Assembly: GCA_014706295.1 (NCBI GenBank)
Contig: JACSVZ010000007.1
Location: 58,480,975-58,544,974, forward strand
DNA from: Lycocorax pyrrhopterus obiensis
Lineage: Eukaryota > Chordata > Aves > Passeriformes > Paradisaeidae
Direction of reading: 5' to 3'
DNA length: 64,000 bases
The position numbers and the translations under genes were made by a program. This document shows, piece by piece, positions 12,985 through 25,610 of this stretch. The stretch's first letter is position 1. Every line of letters begins with the position of its first letter. Under the pieces are notes generated by a model, which had not been told where the DNA came from, did not search any database, and saw only the letters and a program-made list of their open reading frames with translations.

Positions 12985-14623
12985 CCTGGCCTGGCTTGAT
13001 CAGGATGGAAACACAGAAGCATTTTGCTGATGTCCTTGCCAGCAGCACCAGGGGAGCACAGCAGCAGGATGCTGGAAGCGGTGGGACGGCAGCACTGACT
13101 TTGCACGCACAGATTTGGGTGCGAACAGCCCAGCTGTCGAGTGTGGTCAGGCCACTGCTCGTTCTGCAGCATGAAGGACATGATTTGGTTGCCAAGACTC
13201 ACTTTGATAATCTCCATGGCAAACCCCAGCAGCTGAGCAGTGGAGAGGGAAGCTCTCTCATTTTGGGAGAGAAAGCGCCTTCCTCCGCCTCAAACCTCAC
13301 ATCAGCCACAGGTGAGGAAACTGGGACCTGCTTTTACATACTCTGCTAGGTCTATTAAAAATCTGCAGTATAAACTTAATGACAAGTGCTGTCCCAGCTC
13401 CATAAATCTGCCTGCTGCTGCACAGGAGGCAGCATTCCTCTCCCAGGACAGAGAGCCAAAGCCAGCTGATCCCAGCAGAAGCTGGTCCCTTTCATGCCAC
13501 CACACCGGTAGGTTTGACCCTCTGCTCTGGTGTGCCACAGTTTGACAACAAGCCTGCTCTTCCTGCTGGAAAACTGCTCCCAGCTGGAGGAAAAAAGCTG
13601 TGCTCCTACTCTGATAAAAGTGAAAAATTTTTAAACATTAGTTTGTAAATGGTCAGTGACCAGCTGTCATAAAATTTGATTACTTTTATGTAAGCTATTA
13701 AAAATAACCTTCTTTGAAATTTTTTTAGATAAAAATTATTTCAAGCTGTAACAACCCCATGGCCTAAATGTGATCTATACAAATAATCAAAACACATAAA
13801 AATAAACGTTCCTTTTCAGCCAACTACCTGCATTTCTACCTGCAACTCATGTAAGCTCTACAAAATTTATCTAATTGCTCAGCAAATGCTATTAAGTTCT
13901 ATTTTTATGTGTATATCTTTTGGGTGATTAAGACAAAAATAAAAAATTATCCCAGTTTAACCAAAAGTCCACATTCCACTCAAACAACTTTCTAAAAATC
14001 CTGTGTAAAATAACATCCTTAGTATTTAAACCACACCTTTCACCATTTTCTCAAACAACTGTAACATTAAAATTCTGTGTCTGCAGGCGAGAGGCTGTAA
14101 ACTTAGATAAATGTGCCTTAACATAACGTGAAATTCTGATTGTCACAAGAAATTTTGCAAAGGCCACATGGATGCAGGACTCCTGGACAGCTCCTGTCAG
14201 GGCACTGACCTGCCCGCAACTCCCTGCAAAACACAGCAGAGCCCTTTTCTTAAGACAGGAGGGGAAGGGTGGGGGGATGGAGGAGAGAAGCTTGGCATGG
14301 TGTGGTATATTATTGGCTGCTTGACTTTGATTTCAACTTCCCCAGTCCCCAAGGCACGACTGCATTGCTTGTTATGACAGTGGCTGCTATTCCTCACAAA
14401 CATTTGGAAGCACACGGGCTAATTAAACGGTGGCACTGGGGAATCTGCAGCAAACGCCTGATGCGTCTGCTGCTGAATCGCTGCCTGAGCAGCCGGCAGC
14501 TCCGTGTCAACTTAATATCTCTGTATTAATAAAAGTAACTTAACCCAGGGGAGAGGAAAACAATCACCATTCAAACACACAAGTGTCCTGATTAGCAAAG
14601 GACAAGGGGGAAGCATTTTCTGT

Positions 14624-14637
14624 GTCACCATGGAAAC
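14624..14637. promoter_or_regulatory. RFX X-box-like site
   Basis: GTCACCATGGAAAC, close to the palindromic RFX consensus GTTGCCATGGCAAC. It lies beside a stretch (14410-14540) that looks like a conserved non-coding element. Confidence 0.25.
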
Positions 14638-17600
14638 TTAAATAAAGGGCCCGTAATTACAATCTAAATTCTGGAGAGATAATGAATACATCTTGAGATC
14701 TGCAGATGTTGTGTAGCATATACATATTTCTAGCAACTTCAACTCAATTACTTCTATGCAGCATCTGTTTTAGAAATCAACTTCCCACTGCTCCTAAGGA
14801 GGCATGTGGGATTTTTAATTTTTTTTTTCCCAGAGGAGACAGTGGGGGAAGAAGAAGGGTGACCTCTTTTTCTGGCAAGGTATTTCAAACTACCACTATT
14901 TATTTAGAAATTTCAAACACCCAGTCAGTTACAAAGTTAGCTTACAGGCATCCAAATACACCAAGCTAAAACGCATGAAATAAATAATTCAAGAATTCTC
15001 TGCAGTGTTACCAAGTATAAAGAATAACTTATCATTTGCTCCAAGCCTACTCAAGAAAAAAAATGACCGAATAAAATACATCATGTAGGTGTGAATTATA
15101 GAGGTACTGCACACATCCTGTCTGCCTGCGAGTTAAAAAACAACAACAGCCATTTTGGCTGAACAATGGAAACTTTCCAAATGCCAAATTTCTGGCTTTC
15201 CTATACATTTAATGTTGCCCTTGTGCATCCACTTTCATCTTAGAGATTTTGATTCTGCTCCACAGAAGTCAGTGAGAGTTTCAATGGGAACATCGCAAAG
15301 CCCTAAAGGAAGTAGAAGTACTACACAAAAGAAATGCATTTGATCACATAAACAAGACAATATCAGTACATCTATGCATAATGCATGCACTCAGAGCATC
15401 CCAGGAGCGCTTGTGGCTGTGTTATTTGCTTTTACAGAAACAGTCACACAGGCCTGGCCTTGAAATTTTCATGATCAGGATGACAGAGAGGAGCAGTGAT
15501 CTGCAACAGCTCCTGCCTCAGCAAAACCCAGAACTGCGCACAGAAAGGAAAGGGCTTTTCTTTGGAAAACGGGAAAGGTCTGCTGCAAACAAGGGATTTG
15601 TTAAATCTTCTCAGAGAAAGGAGGAACATTTTGTACAAGGAACACGTAGCAACACACATGGAGTTGCTCCTATCAATTCCTAAGTGGCTACAGCTCTGTA
15701 GTAGTTTTTTAGTCTGGAGTCTTCTTCCTGCTCTTGCTGTCAGACACTTGAACTGGGAATTCAAACTGATGCACAAAGTAACACAACTGGAGGAGGAGGG
15801 CACCCAATCCAAGCCATTCCCTTAGATCCCAAATGTGTTCAAAATTGCTGGAGTAGACCCATGCTTCTACACACTGATAGGACACCGCTGACTAACGCCC
15901 ACTGGTCTTTTACTAATGGGGAGGGTTTCTCCTTGCACCATCCTTTTGTGTTTTCATCCCTTTCTGCCAGGTGCAAAAACCAGGGGACAATTTGGCATCC
16001 AGTGCTAAAGGTGAGGTTTGCCTCTCTCTGCTGAGTGTCAACAGACAGTGCCCTGCTTTTGCAATCTCTGCCCCTCCATCTGTCCTCACCCCATGGCCAA
16101 ACCAACTGGGAAGCTCCCCAAGGGGAGTGCATTTGGGTGTTTGCATGAAGTGCAGGCAGAGAGAATCACAGCTTAGAAGCCTTTGTACCTTTCCACTGTA
16201 CAAATGAAATGGGGATACTTACAACAAAAATAACTTTTAAGAAAAGAGAACAAAACAACAGAAAAGAGAAGAATCAGAAAAAAAAAGACAGTTTTTGGCT
16301 CTGACCACCTCTACAGTGAAACAATACAGCAGTCAGAGCAATACACCCCAATCCTGTGCACTGCTGTGCAAAGAAATAGAGGACTGCCCACAGAAAACAG
16401 CATGAAAACCAGCATATTTTCCTGTTGTTTCTTTCCTACTCCCAAAATTGGATTTTAAAAATAGGAACATGGGATTCCACATCAAACTGGCTCTCACTGT
16501 GCTGCCTGAGGTTCTTCCGTAGCTATAGGAAATGGTAGCCAAGAGGCTGAACCACAATCATCCCTGATTTTCCCAATCACCTACTTTACATCTTACATGT
16601 GGAGCAAATATGAGTCAGGCTTCGTTTGTGCTACTGGGTTCTATTAGCACAGGCCCAGGATTTGTGCCGAAGTGGAAGAAAAGAGAGATTACACACTGTA
16701 GGAGACACTGCTAAGCCAGGAAAACCCCTGGTGTGGACGCAGTTACATCCATGAGTCAGCCCACAGCTCTCTGGCAGCTCAGGTTAGGTTGTGTGCAGGA
16801 AATGTGCAGCTGCAGAGGCAGAAAAGCACCTTCTGTCAGCAGATGTCGTGTTACACTGGGGACACTGCAGAGCACAGGTGGAGCTGAGTGTGCTCTGGGG
16901 TGTGGGGCTGGAAAGGCTCATGGGCTCAGAAACTAAACAAACTGCTGGATGCCGATGGTTGGTGAAGTAAAAACTTCCTTCCAACAAAAAAATGTCCTTT
17001 CCTTCCAACAAAAAAATTAACTTTCTCTTCACCAATACTGTTTTTATGACAGTTTTCCTGGTAGCTTTCATACCTCAATGGGTTGAATTCCTTCAGGTTC
17101 CCCATCCATCATTTCTTCTATTTGTTTGTTTGGCTCGGATATGAACTTCCTCAAATGCAAGGGTGTCACTTCCTAAACTTCCTCCAGTACATTTAAGGAA
17201 GCTTCTCTGGATTGGCACTAGTTCCTTTCAGCTAGGAGAAATCAAACTGGCCAAGGAAACATCCAGGAAACTCAGGTCACTGACTTTGCTCCTCTTTAAA
17301 GCAGTTTCAGCGCTCCACACAAGACCCAGTGTATGCACATACCACTCACAGCACCCAACCATCAGCTTCACACCCACAAGCCTTTGTTTGCTGATTAACA
17401 GTGTGGAAATGAACTCCCTCAAGAAGATATTTGTTTGGATTTGCTACGGAAAACAACAGCATTGCAACAAGGCAGATATTTATTTTCCCACTGATTTTTC
17501 TAATTGAAACTTTGTTTGCTGCCAGAGGGTGGATTCACCACAGCCCCCCTTTACTGCTGCTGTAACACCACAGCACTCCTGGGAAAATTACCAGTTTTGG

Positions 17601-20600
17601 GAGCAGCAGTGGGTGGGGATGTGGTGCAGCAAGACTCTCGTGCCTTCAGGACCGAAGCTGCCACCCGAAAGGGACAACCCTGTCCTCCTGCCCTTCCCCT
17701 CTTCCCTTTGTTTCAGTTTTAGCAATCACACAGCCAACTCACCTGGCTCAAAAGCAACAGGGAATGTCTGCTGGCTCTTGTTTGAAGCAAGAGGCTGGGC
17801 TGGCTCACCACACAGTGGCTTGCTCCTGAGGCCAGGCATGGGAAGCAGCTCAGCTGTGTGGCTGGGGAAGGATGTTGTATCTCAGCTGCAGTTTTACATC
17901 AATAACTGGCAATTGCAACACTCAGGCCCAAGGGTTTTATAGCTACATTATTTATGGCAATAAGTCTAACCCCTAAAACTGACCTTGAGACACAGAACTC
18001 CAGCAATCCACAGGGCTCTCATTAATCCAAATTCAGGGCTTTCTCTCCAGCACCACCAGTCTCATTATTTGCTAGAAAATACTCCCACAGCAATTATGCT
18101 GTGTAGACTGTACAGGTTTGAATCTCTCTCAGCCCAAGGAGATAAATGCCTCCAAACACCCAGCTTGTGGGGGCAAGTCCCTCTAGGGACGCTTCATCTC
18201 ACAGGGGTACTGAGCTCTCTAGGAGGGGAGCACCTGCCTGGACACGAAGGAATTTTAGGTGGTGTGATGATGCCATGAGAGCATCGGCTGTTTTCACGGC
18301 CATGGGAAGGGATTTTCTGCAGATTTTGCTATGGACTCATTTAAGATTCAATCCAAGTCACTCATGCTGGTCTACAAATAGGTACTGATGAAGTGTCCCT
18401 AAGTCCATCTGTGGAAACTGCACGAGAATCACACAAACAGCATCTGTGGCGGTACAGCCCAACCACACCTTCCTCATTACCTGCAAGACCCCCAGAGCCC
18501 AACAATGACATTCCCTGTCCTTAAAACTACTCAGTTTTACCTCCATGACTGTAATCTCCCTATTTTCTTTCATTAGAGAAAATGAATTTTCCCCTTGGTT
18601 ACTAAAACTGCTTCAGGAGTCTGTGAGGCCACACAAAAGGATGGTTGCTGCCACCAGGTCATTACAACAGCCAAAAATTAACCAGGCACAAGGAATTCAT
18701 ATCCACACCCCTGTCTGGCAAAGGGTGAAGATCAACACCAGCTCACCTTTTGGCAGAGTGATCCCATCTTATACAAGCTTACGTTGGTGGGTTTTGTGCT
18801 GTTAAGCAATGCAGGGAGGCTGGGAGGTAACGGGGATGGATCACCTGTGCTTCCAGCAAGCCCCTGCAGGCCAAGCTAGCAACAGAAAAGAAAAACCACC
18901 AAAAAAAAAAAAAAAGACAAGCAGTACTACTGCTTGTGTCAGCACACAGAAATACTATGTTCCAGCTCTGCACAGAGCTGCTAGTATTGCCTGCACGTAA
19001 CCTCCACCACAACACAATGAGATCATTCACACCTGCCTCGCCTGTAGTAGGAGAGGGAAGGTGAGGAGGCAGGGTTTCTAGGAGAGGCAGCATTTCCCAG
19101 ATGCTGCCAAGATGCTGTTTATTGGTAAATGAAGTCTCTTGAGTCCTAAACAACCTTCCCAGAGGAAGATAGAGTCGCAACTGCCATATGGAGAGTGGGA
19201 AGGGGATGTCACTTAGCAAAAGTGGATCAGAAAATACATGCACAAACACACACGCTCACACACAATTTGTTCTGTAACTGCACTGAATGGCAAAATCCAT
19301 TTCATCCTCTCAAATAAACCCTTCTCCATACAGCTTATGCAACCTTCTAGATGACAAGAGCAGATGACAAGTACTCCTGAACAGAGTATCCTTCCCCATG
19401 CCCCCAGGGAGATGGGCACAAGGAAGCTTTGCCCACCAGACAAGGAGCTTGGTGAAAACCCAAACCACTGATCTACGGTAGGCTGACAAAGATACCGTGT
19501 CTAAAATCACGGACTGAGGATGAACAGCAATGCTGACAAGCCCAAGACAGAGCTGGCAATGGTACCACCTTTGAAAATTTGTGTTTTGAGCCACTGTTTG
19601 GCTTCACTTCCCCAGCTGTAAAGCTGACATGCTACAATCCGCCCTCCTTTCAGGGGTCTTGTGTTCTCTCTTCCCCACTGACTCCTGGATGAAGATCCCT
19701 TATAATTTGAAAATTTGAAGACACAGAACTGCAAAGGAGTACTTTAAATACGAGTAGGAGCATTGTACCACCTTCTCAGGGACAAAAGTCTATGCACAGA
19801 CACTTTGAGTGGTTCTGAATTTCCCAGAGAGAAAGCATTCAATGCAAACTCGCGTCTGCACTGCACTTCACTTCAGAAAGCCACGGGCTTGTATCACATT
19901 CTTCAGGGACCAGATGCATGCCCACACTCACGTTTGTGCTTCGTCCCACTCGAGCTGCCAGGAGTATTTTCTCTGAAGTGTTTTTGTCCACTGTCTGCCT
20001 TTGCTTTCATTCCCCTAGTCCTCGTGGTGGTATTGATTCAGTGTAGCCTCTTTAAATGTCCTTCTTGGAGCACGGGCACTGATTTTTATAGGGCTACAAT
20101 CTGGCTAGAGCACTGGCTGGCTCCATACCCAGACAGGTGATAAAATTCATAAACACTTCACTTCCCAATGTGGAGACTGGCCATCTAGCTATTACAGTCT
20201 CAAGTTCAAGCAGAAATTTAATTTATCGCATAATCAACATCTTTTTCTTATGCGTATATTTTGCTATGTGGGTTTATAGGACCTAATGAAAACCTCACTT
20301 CTTGCCTAGGATTTCCTGCCCGTATGAAGGGTCATTTACTGAGGTCAGGAGCATTCATATGGAGCAGAAAGAATAATTTCCTTTACTACAGCAATTACTG
20401 CCAAAAATCAATGACCCCTGTTAAGCTGGCGGCCAAGGTAAGTAAATGCAATAGTGCTTTCTAGATTTAAAAACTCCCAGAGCCTCAGAGGTGTGCTTCC
20501 CCTTACACACGTGCTGAGGAAAACCTGCCAGCCATCTAGACAGGGGTGTCACACTTCCTAGCATTCCAAGGCCATAAAAATTATTTTAGTGCAAGTGAAA

Positions 20601-20772
20601 TGCAACCTTTAGCTGGCACTGAGATTGTCCAATTGATGGGGGGGAAAAAAAAATCTCTAAGGGCTCCTTGCAGTGGAAGTACTGTGCTCACCTATGTATT
20701 ACTTCAGTGCTGTGAGCAGTGTCAGACAGCCTGGGAGGCTTCCACCACAGCACTCACTGTGCAAAAACAGTT

Positions 20773-20822
20773 CAGCTCTGCTTCAGGAGGCTCAGCTCTG
20801 CTTCAGGAGGCTCAGCTCTGCT
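20773..20822 (+). repeat. 20-base tandem repeat, 2.5 copies
   Basis: The unit CAGCTCTGCTTCAGGAGGCT is repeated perfectly twice, followed by a half copy. It is intronic and makes an artificial open frame. Confidence 0.95.
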
Positions 20823-22087
20823 GCTGTGTCCGTCCCCCTGCCTTTTCGGGGCAGTGTCTGGAGAGATGGAGAACTTAATGGTCACTTTGGCTTTTTGTTT
20901 GCAAAGGACAATGGCCCTGAGAGAGAAGTGGGCTAAAGACTTTGCTTTCATTGCAGTAATTGCTGTTCTGCACTTTTTTCGTTATTACAGATTTTCCCCC
21001 TTTAGATTCATGCTGGGAAGCAGAAGGACTGGCCACCTCTACCCTTCTTGCAGTGCGCTACTTTCACACGTGGTTTCTTGCTCCACTGTTTGTTTGGGTT
21101 TTTTTTTTTTTCAATTCTTAAGCCAAATGTGCAACGATGGATCTGGCAGCCACGCTCCCACCAGCCACCCCCAGTCAGCTGAGCAGCAGCGTCTCAGCCG
21201 TGGGGGGATGCAAAGGCTGCTCTCTCCCTGCTCTGCACTCTGAGACAGTTTCTCTGTCACAAACACTGAGGTCAGACAATGGACAAGGGTCTGAGAGAGC
21301 AAGTTCATCTGTTTCTGCAAAATTCACAACTACACTATTTGCCCCTGGTGGCAGCGATCTGCACACACAGAAACCTCTGCCTTGCCATCATTTACTTCTT
21401 AAACCAAACACCTGGCACTGCAATACTTCCTGCTGAGCTACCTCCTCAGTATTAAACTGTGGATCAAAAGCATCCAAAGTAAAAAAAAACTTTTCCTTGC
21501 ATTTGTTTGAAAACTCGGTACAACTTTACTAGCATCATTTAATTACGGACCAGCACTGGGCAGCAGCCAAACCTGCACCCTGTGATTAACCTGCCTCACG
21601 GTGTCTGAGGGATGTTTGACTTAAAAACCCAAGAATTTCATTGCTCAAACAATTTATTAGATCCCTAAGCCTGAAAGTGGTTTTCAACAATACGTGTGCT
21701 GCTTCAGAGCCTAAGAAAATCTACTCTGGGAGCCAGGAAACATTTCCTAGGAGGCAAAAAGGTGATCAAAAACATATTTGATAAAAAGGAGAAGGAGCAA
21801 TGATGGTTTTTAACTACAGTGTTAATTTATTTCATCTCAGGAGCATGCTATCAGTTTAAGAGAAGGGAAAATCTATTGGATTTTGTTTTGCATCTCTTTT
21901 AAAAGAAAATTATTCTCACCTAGGGCTGCAGGGTTTTTTCCCCCTAAACCAAATAAACTATATATTGGAATGACCTTGTAACGGGTTTCTGTGGCTCTTT
22001 AATCACCAGTGGCTGCTAAATGAAGCATATCTATTTTCTCTGTTACATTACTATTGGCAACCAGGTCTTCAGTAAGTGCCCAGAAAT

Positions 22088-22101
22088 ATTTCCATGGCAA
22101 C
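22088..22101. promoter_or_regulatory. RFX X-box-like half site
   Basis: ATTTCCATGGCAAC: the right half (CCATGGCAAC) is a perfect X-box half, the left half is degenerate. It lies in the large SYT16 intron. Confidence 0.2.
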
Positions 22102-24634
22102 AAAAAGCATTCAGCATTGCTACTGTTTTGTGCCAATTTAGCTTTAAAATATTCTATTGTGGAGAGAAATATGGTACATTAAGTGAAATAAAGTCAAGAT
22201 GCAATGTTCTGAAAAGAATACAAGGATAAACAGGAAACATGTATTTTGCAGAAACGGGGCGGGGGGAAACTGCCAAATGGAAGGAAAAAATGTTCAAAGC
22301 TCATTTTGATGCTACTGAACAGCTTTGCTGAATGTCAGCAAGTCCATGTGTCACTTACATTGTCACTTAGGGTTAGGTTAAAAACTAACAGAAATAAGGA
22401 TACCTCGAACATCTTCTCTTGATCATTTTAATCCATGACTGAAATTTTAAGTTGCCAGGGTATTACAGTCTCTCTGCATGTCTAGGTTACCATCAGAAGA
22501 GTTCACACTCTTGATGTTAGAGAATGAATCTAAAGGAAAAAGAGGAAATAAAGAGTTGAAAAAATAAAATACAAAGAGCATGTGTGTTTTGGAAGTGAAA
22601 GTTCACTTAGAAGAGCAAAACGAGTTCTTCCACATCAAAGGGTCTGTGGAAGACATTTTCAAATCACAGTTCAGCACTTTCTCTCCCATTATACAACTTA
22701 GTTCTGAGAAAAAAAGGCATCAGTTCCCAGCCCTCTAACCCTCAAACAGCCAACTTTTATGACTATGAAGTCTTGAGACCATTGCATGGCCCTTTGTGCA
22801 GCACATTGCAGAGATAAAAAGATTAAAGTCTATCTGAGACCATCTGGAATGACATTTCCTAGGGTCCAAAAAGCTATGCAACGCTCCCTGAAGTGCTTGG
22901 TGTGGAAGCAGAGAGCTCTAGGAAGCAGCACTGTAGGTGCTGGCGAGCCCTGTGGGACCAGCCTTCCAGTCCACAATGGCTCCAGGCAGCTTAGGGAGAA
23001 GGAAAGCCAAAAAATATTGAGAGGGTCGAACAGCAACTTGACCAGCACCTGCTCTCAGCTGGGAGAGAGGTCCAGAGGGACCCTCCCTTGAGCTGCAGGG
23101 ATGGGTCACTCTGGCATCTGTCTGTCACTAAGTCTCACCAGGAAACTCCATCTGGTCCATCACCCGCTCCTAAGACCCCACTTTCTCAGATGTCCCTGCA
23201 GACAAGCCTGCAGGTGGCAAACAGCTCTGACAGGGACAGCAGCTCATTCCTGGGCCCCATTTCTCTGAGAGCTCACCACCTTTCCTCCCACCCGCTGTGA
23301 GCAAGAGTGTGTCCCAGAGAGAGCAGGATGCCCTATGAATGATGGGTTTCGCACCTGGCTGAGCCCCAGGACTTGCTGTGAATTGTTCCTACAGCCCCTC
23401 CTGAGCTACAGGCTCTGCAGGAGACAGGGTTAGGCCCTGGACAGCACTTGTCCAAGGGGATCCACGGCCCCAGCACTCCCTGAATGGACACCTCGTGCCC
23501 TGCTCCATGACTTCTGTGCACACACTGGTCACGTAATCCAAGCACACACAGCAAATCCAGCCCTGCAGCAGCACTGGCTCAGTTCCTATGGACAAACTCT
23601 GTGGGCAGGAAATTGCACAGGCAGCGTATAGGGGTACCAGAAGGTAGGGGTTGGGCTCCAAGAGATACAACTCCGAGGTATTTAACCCAAGAACTGGCAA
23701 TCATTCATTTGGAATACGAAACAAGCAGTCCCAGTTTGGGAGGCAGAACAGCTAGACCAAAAGCACTTTTTAATTATTTACTCCCTGACCGTAACGGAGT
23801 GAGAAATGGCAATAAAGAAAAGAGCTAATTTTCCAGTCATTAAAGAACGCCGTCTAAGGTTTATACCCTCTCAGTCTGATATTCCTGTTAAATACAAAAA
23901 CAAACAGGCTGATCTTCCACAGTCTGCACAGAAAAGGCTAAATATGTAAGACTTCCCTAGAAGCCAAGAGTGATGAAAAGCTCCTGGTCATAATAAAACA
24001 CACATTTTCAAGAGCATCTACCACCTGCCTAAAAAAAAAAAAAAAATTAGATATTTGAAGCCAAATTCTGTAGATCCTCAGTGATTCTCAAGTTCTTCAT
24101 CTGCTCCATATCGTAGAACCCAGTCCCCCCCATCCTCTTTCCACCCTTATCCCCACTCCCAGGATGTTTGTAAAGAGGAGCTTTATCCCAGCAAGACCCA
24201 AGGATGGTGTCAGCAGGACTGCAGCTTTCCCTGGGTGTAGTCAGGACATTTGTTTCCTTCAGACCTCTGTGACCCAGGAAACCTCCAGCCACACTTGTGG
24301 TGACACTGAGTGGGCACAAGTCACGTGGCTGAAACTCAGTCCTGGGCGCAATCGCCTGAAAACACTCTTGCTGTCATTTAAAGATCAGAAATCATAGTTA
24401 GGCCTATTTAAAACTGAAAATATCAAACTCAGTTCTCCTTCCCATAATCTCCTGCCTGCTGTCTTCTTCAGTCTTGTTTGAAAAGCCTGTGGGGGTGGTG
24501 GGAGGGGAGGAAAGCGATTTGGGAGCCTTTCATCCATAAAATCATGAGATACGGCTGGCTTTTTAGTACAGCATTTCACAGCACATGGCACAGTAACATC
24601 TTGAGATTCCTGGCACAAAGAAACAAGATTTGAG

Positions 24635-24636
<2 letters not shown>

Positions 24637-24667
<31 letters not shown>
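24637..24667. repeat. (TA)n microsatellite
   Basis: About fifteen uninterrupted TA dinucleotides, 380 bases downstream (in gene direction) of the N-terminal SYT16 exon. It is likely to vary in length between individuals. Confidence 0.97.
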
Positions 24668-24671
<4 letters not shown>

Positions 24672-25046
24672 TTAATAGCAATGACGCAAAGGCAGATGGT
24701 TCTCAAAGCAAAGGCTTAAGGCTAAACATTTCCTTTGAAGGGTCCTGCTACCCGAAACTAAACAGGGAGGGAAGCAAACACTCCTTGCTACAGCAACAGG
24801 GCCTGATTGTCTTCTAATACACAGCATTTCACCCTGGAGATCTCCACTTCTTTCAATGAGATTAGTCTCACAAACGAGGGAAGAATTGGAAAGGTTAGAT
24901 TTTTCTTTGGGGTTTGGGGAGTTTCATTTTAGCTGTGGGAAACGGAGAGAATACAGAACATAATGAGCAGATTAGCAACTAAATCAAATCAATAGCAGAA
25001 AAGAAAGGCCTGGATAATGCAGTCAGGGCGTGTGCCAGCTGCTTAC

Positions 25047-25610
25047 CTGCACAGCGTGCCTTGCCATTAGCACTGTTTAAGGAGCCACCCAAGCTGAGGC
25101 TGTGCTCATGACCTCCCATCCTCAAAGAGGGCTCACCTTCTTCCTCAGCGATGGGAGGAAGCCGATCAAGAGGCTGGAGATCTTCGCTGGTCCAGTAGGA
25201 TCCATTGGCTGTCAAAGACCTGGTGCTTTCAACGCACTGCTCTGGAGAAGTGCTGGTATTTTTAACCCGTTTTTGCCTCTGTGGACCCATGTCAGAGCCA
25301 TGAGGGAGGTTTTGTGAAGCCAGATCAGGGCCTCCAATGTAACCATCTTCTCTAGGATAGAAATATTCCTCATCCCAGAGGTCCAGGTCTCGTTCATCAT
25401 CTGATTCCTCAGAATAATCCTCATAAACGCCTCCATTATTCTCCAAGTCCTGGGTCCTCTCTTCTTCTGGCTTACGACCCACTCCACTCAAATTCAGCAG
25501 TGAGGCAGATATGGAGTCTCCTGCTTGTTGGATCGCTTCGTATATTTGAGACATCCAAGAAGACAGTGGCTGGAGGAAATTCTGAGCAGCCTCAGAAGCC
25601 ATGTTTAACA
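25047..25610 (-). CDS. SYT16: SYT16 exon: conserved N-terminal cytosolic block
   Basis: Minus-strand exon ending at TGTGCAG|GTAAGC (phase 1). The first good methionine is at 25602 (M1), giving 185 codons plus one base. It opens with MASEAAQNFLQPLSSW and MSQIYEAIQQAGDSISASLL, which resembles the human SYT16 start as I recall it (MVLTMASQDVQNFFQPLSSW). Residues 46-81 are strongly acidic with SDDERDLDLWDEE; the rest is a hydrophilic tail ending NSANGKARCA. Upstream of M1 the exon can start at 25610 (acceptor GGCATAG), where phase-1 joining to an exon ending in G gives V-L-N-M. That agrees with the human MVLTM and with the donor phase of the exon at 37253-37432. The tract before this acceptor is poor in pyrimidines, so the exact 5' edge is uncertain. 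An in-frame TGA lies 21 bases upstream of the GTG at 25611-25609. Confidence 0.93.

Larger units (their letters stand above)
5869..25046 (-). other. SYT16: Large SYT16 intron (19 kb)
   Basis: Intron between the N-terminal and linker exons (donor GTAAGC at 25041-25046, acceptor TGTTAG at 5869-5874). It contains a CR1 fragment (about 6974-7045), an internally deleted CR1 (7195-7945), a 20-base tandem repeat (20773-20822), a TA microsatellite (24637-24667) and homopolymer runs near 9780, 10042, 12519, 18898, 21097 and 24030. A TATA-like box followed by a good donor lies at 12977-13311. Exon-like sequence lies at 17074-17172, and two RFX-like sites at 14624 and 22088. The rest looks like ordinary unique intron. 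Confidence 0.85.
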
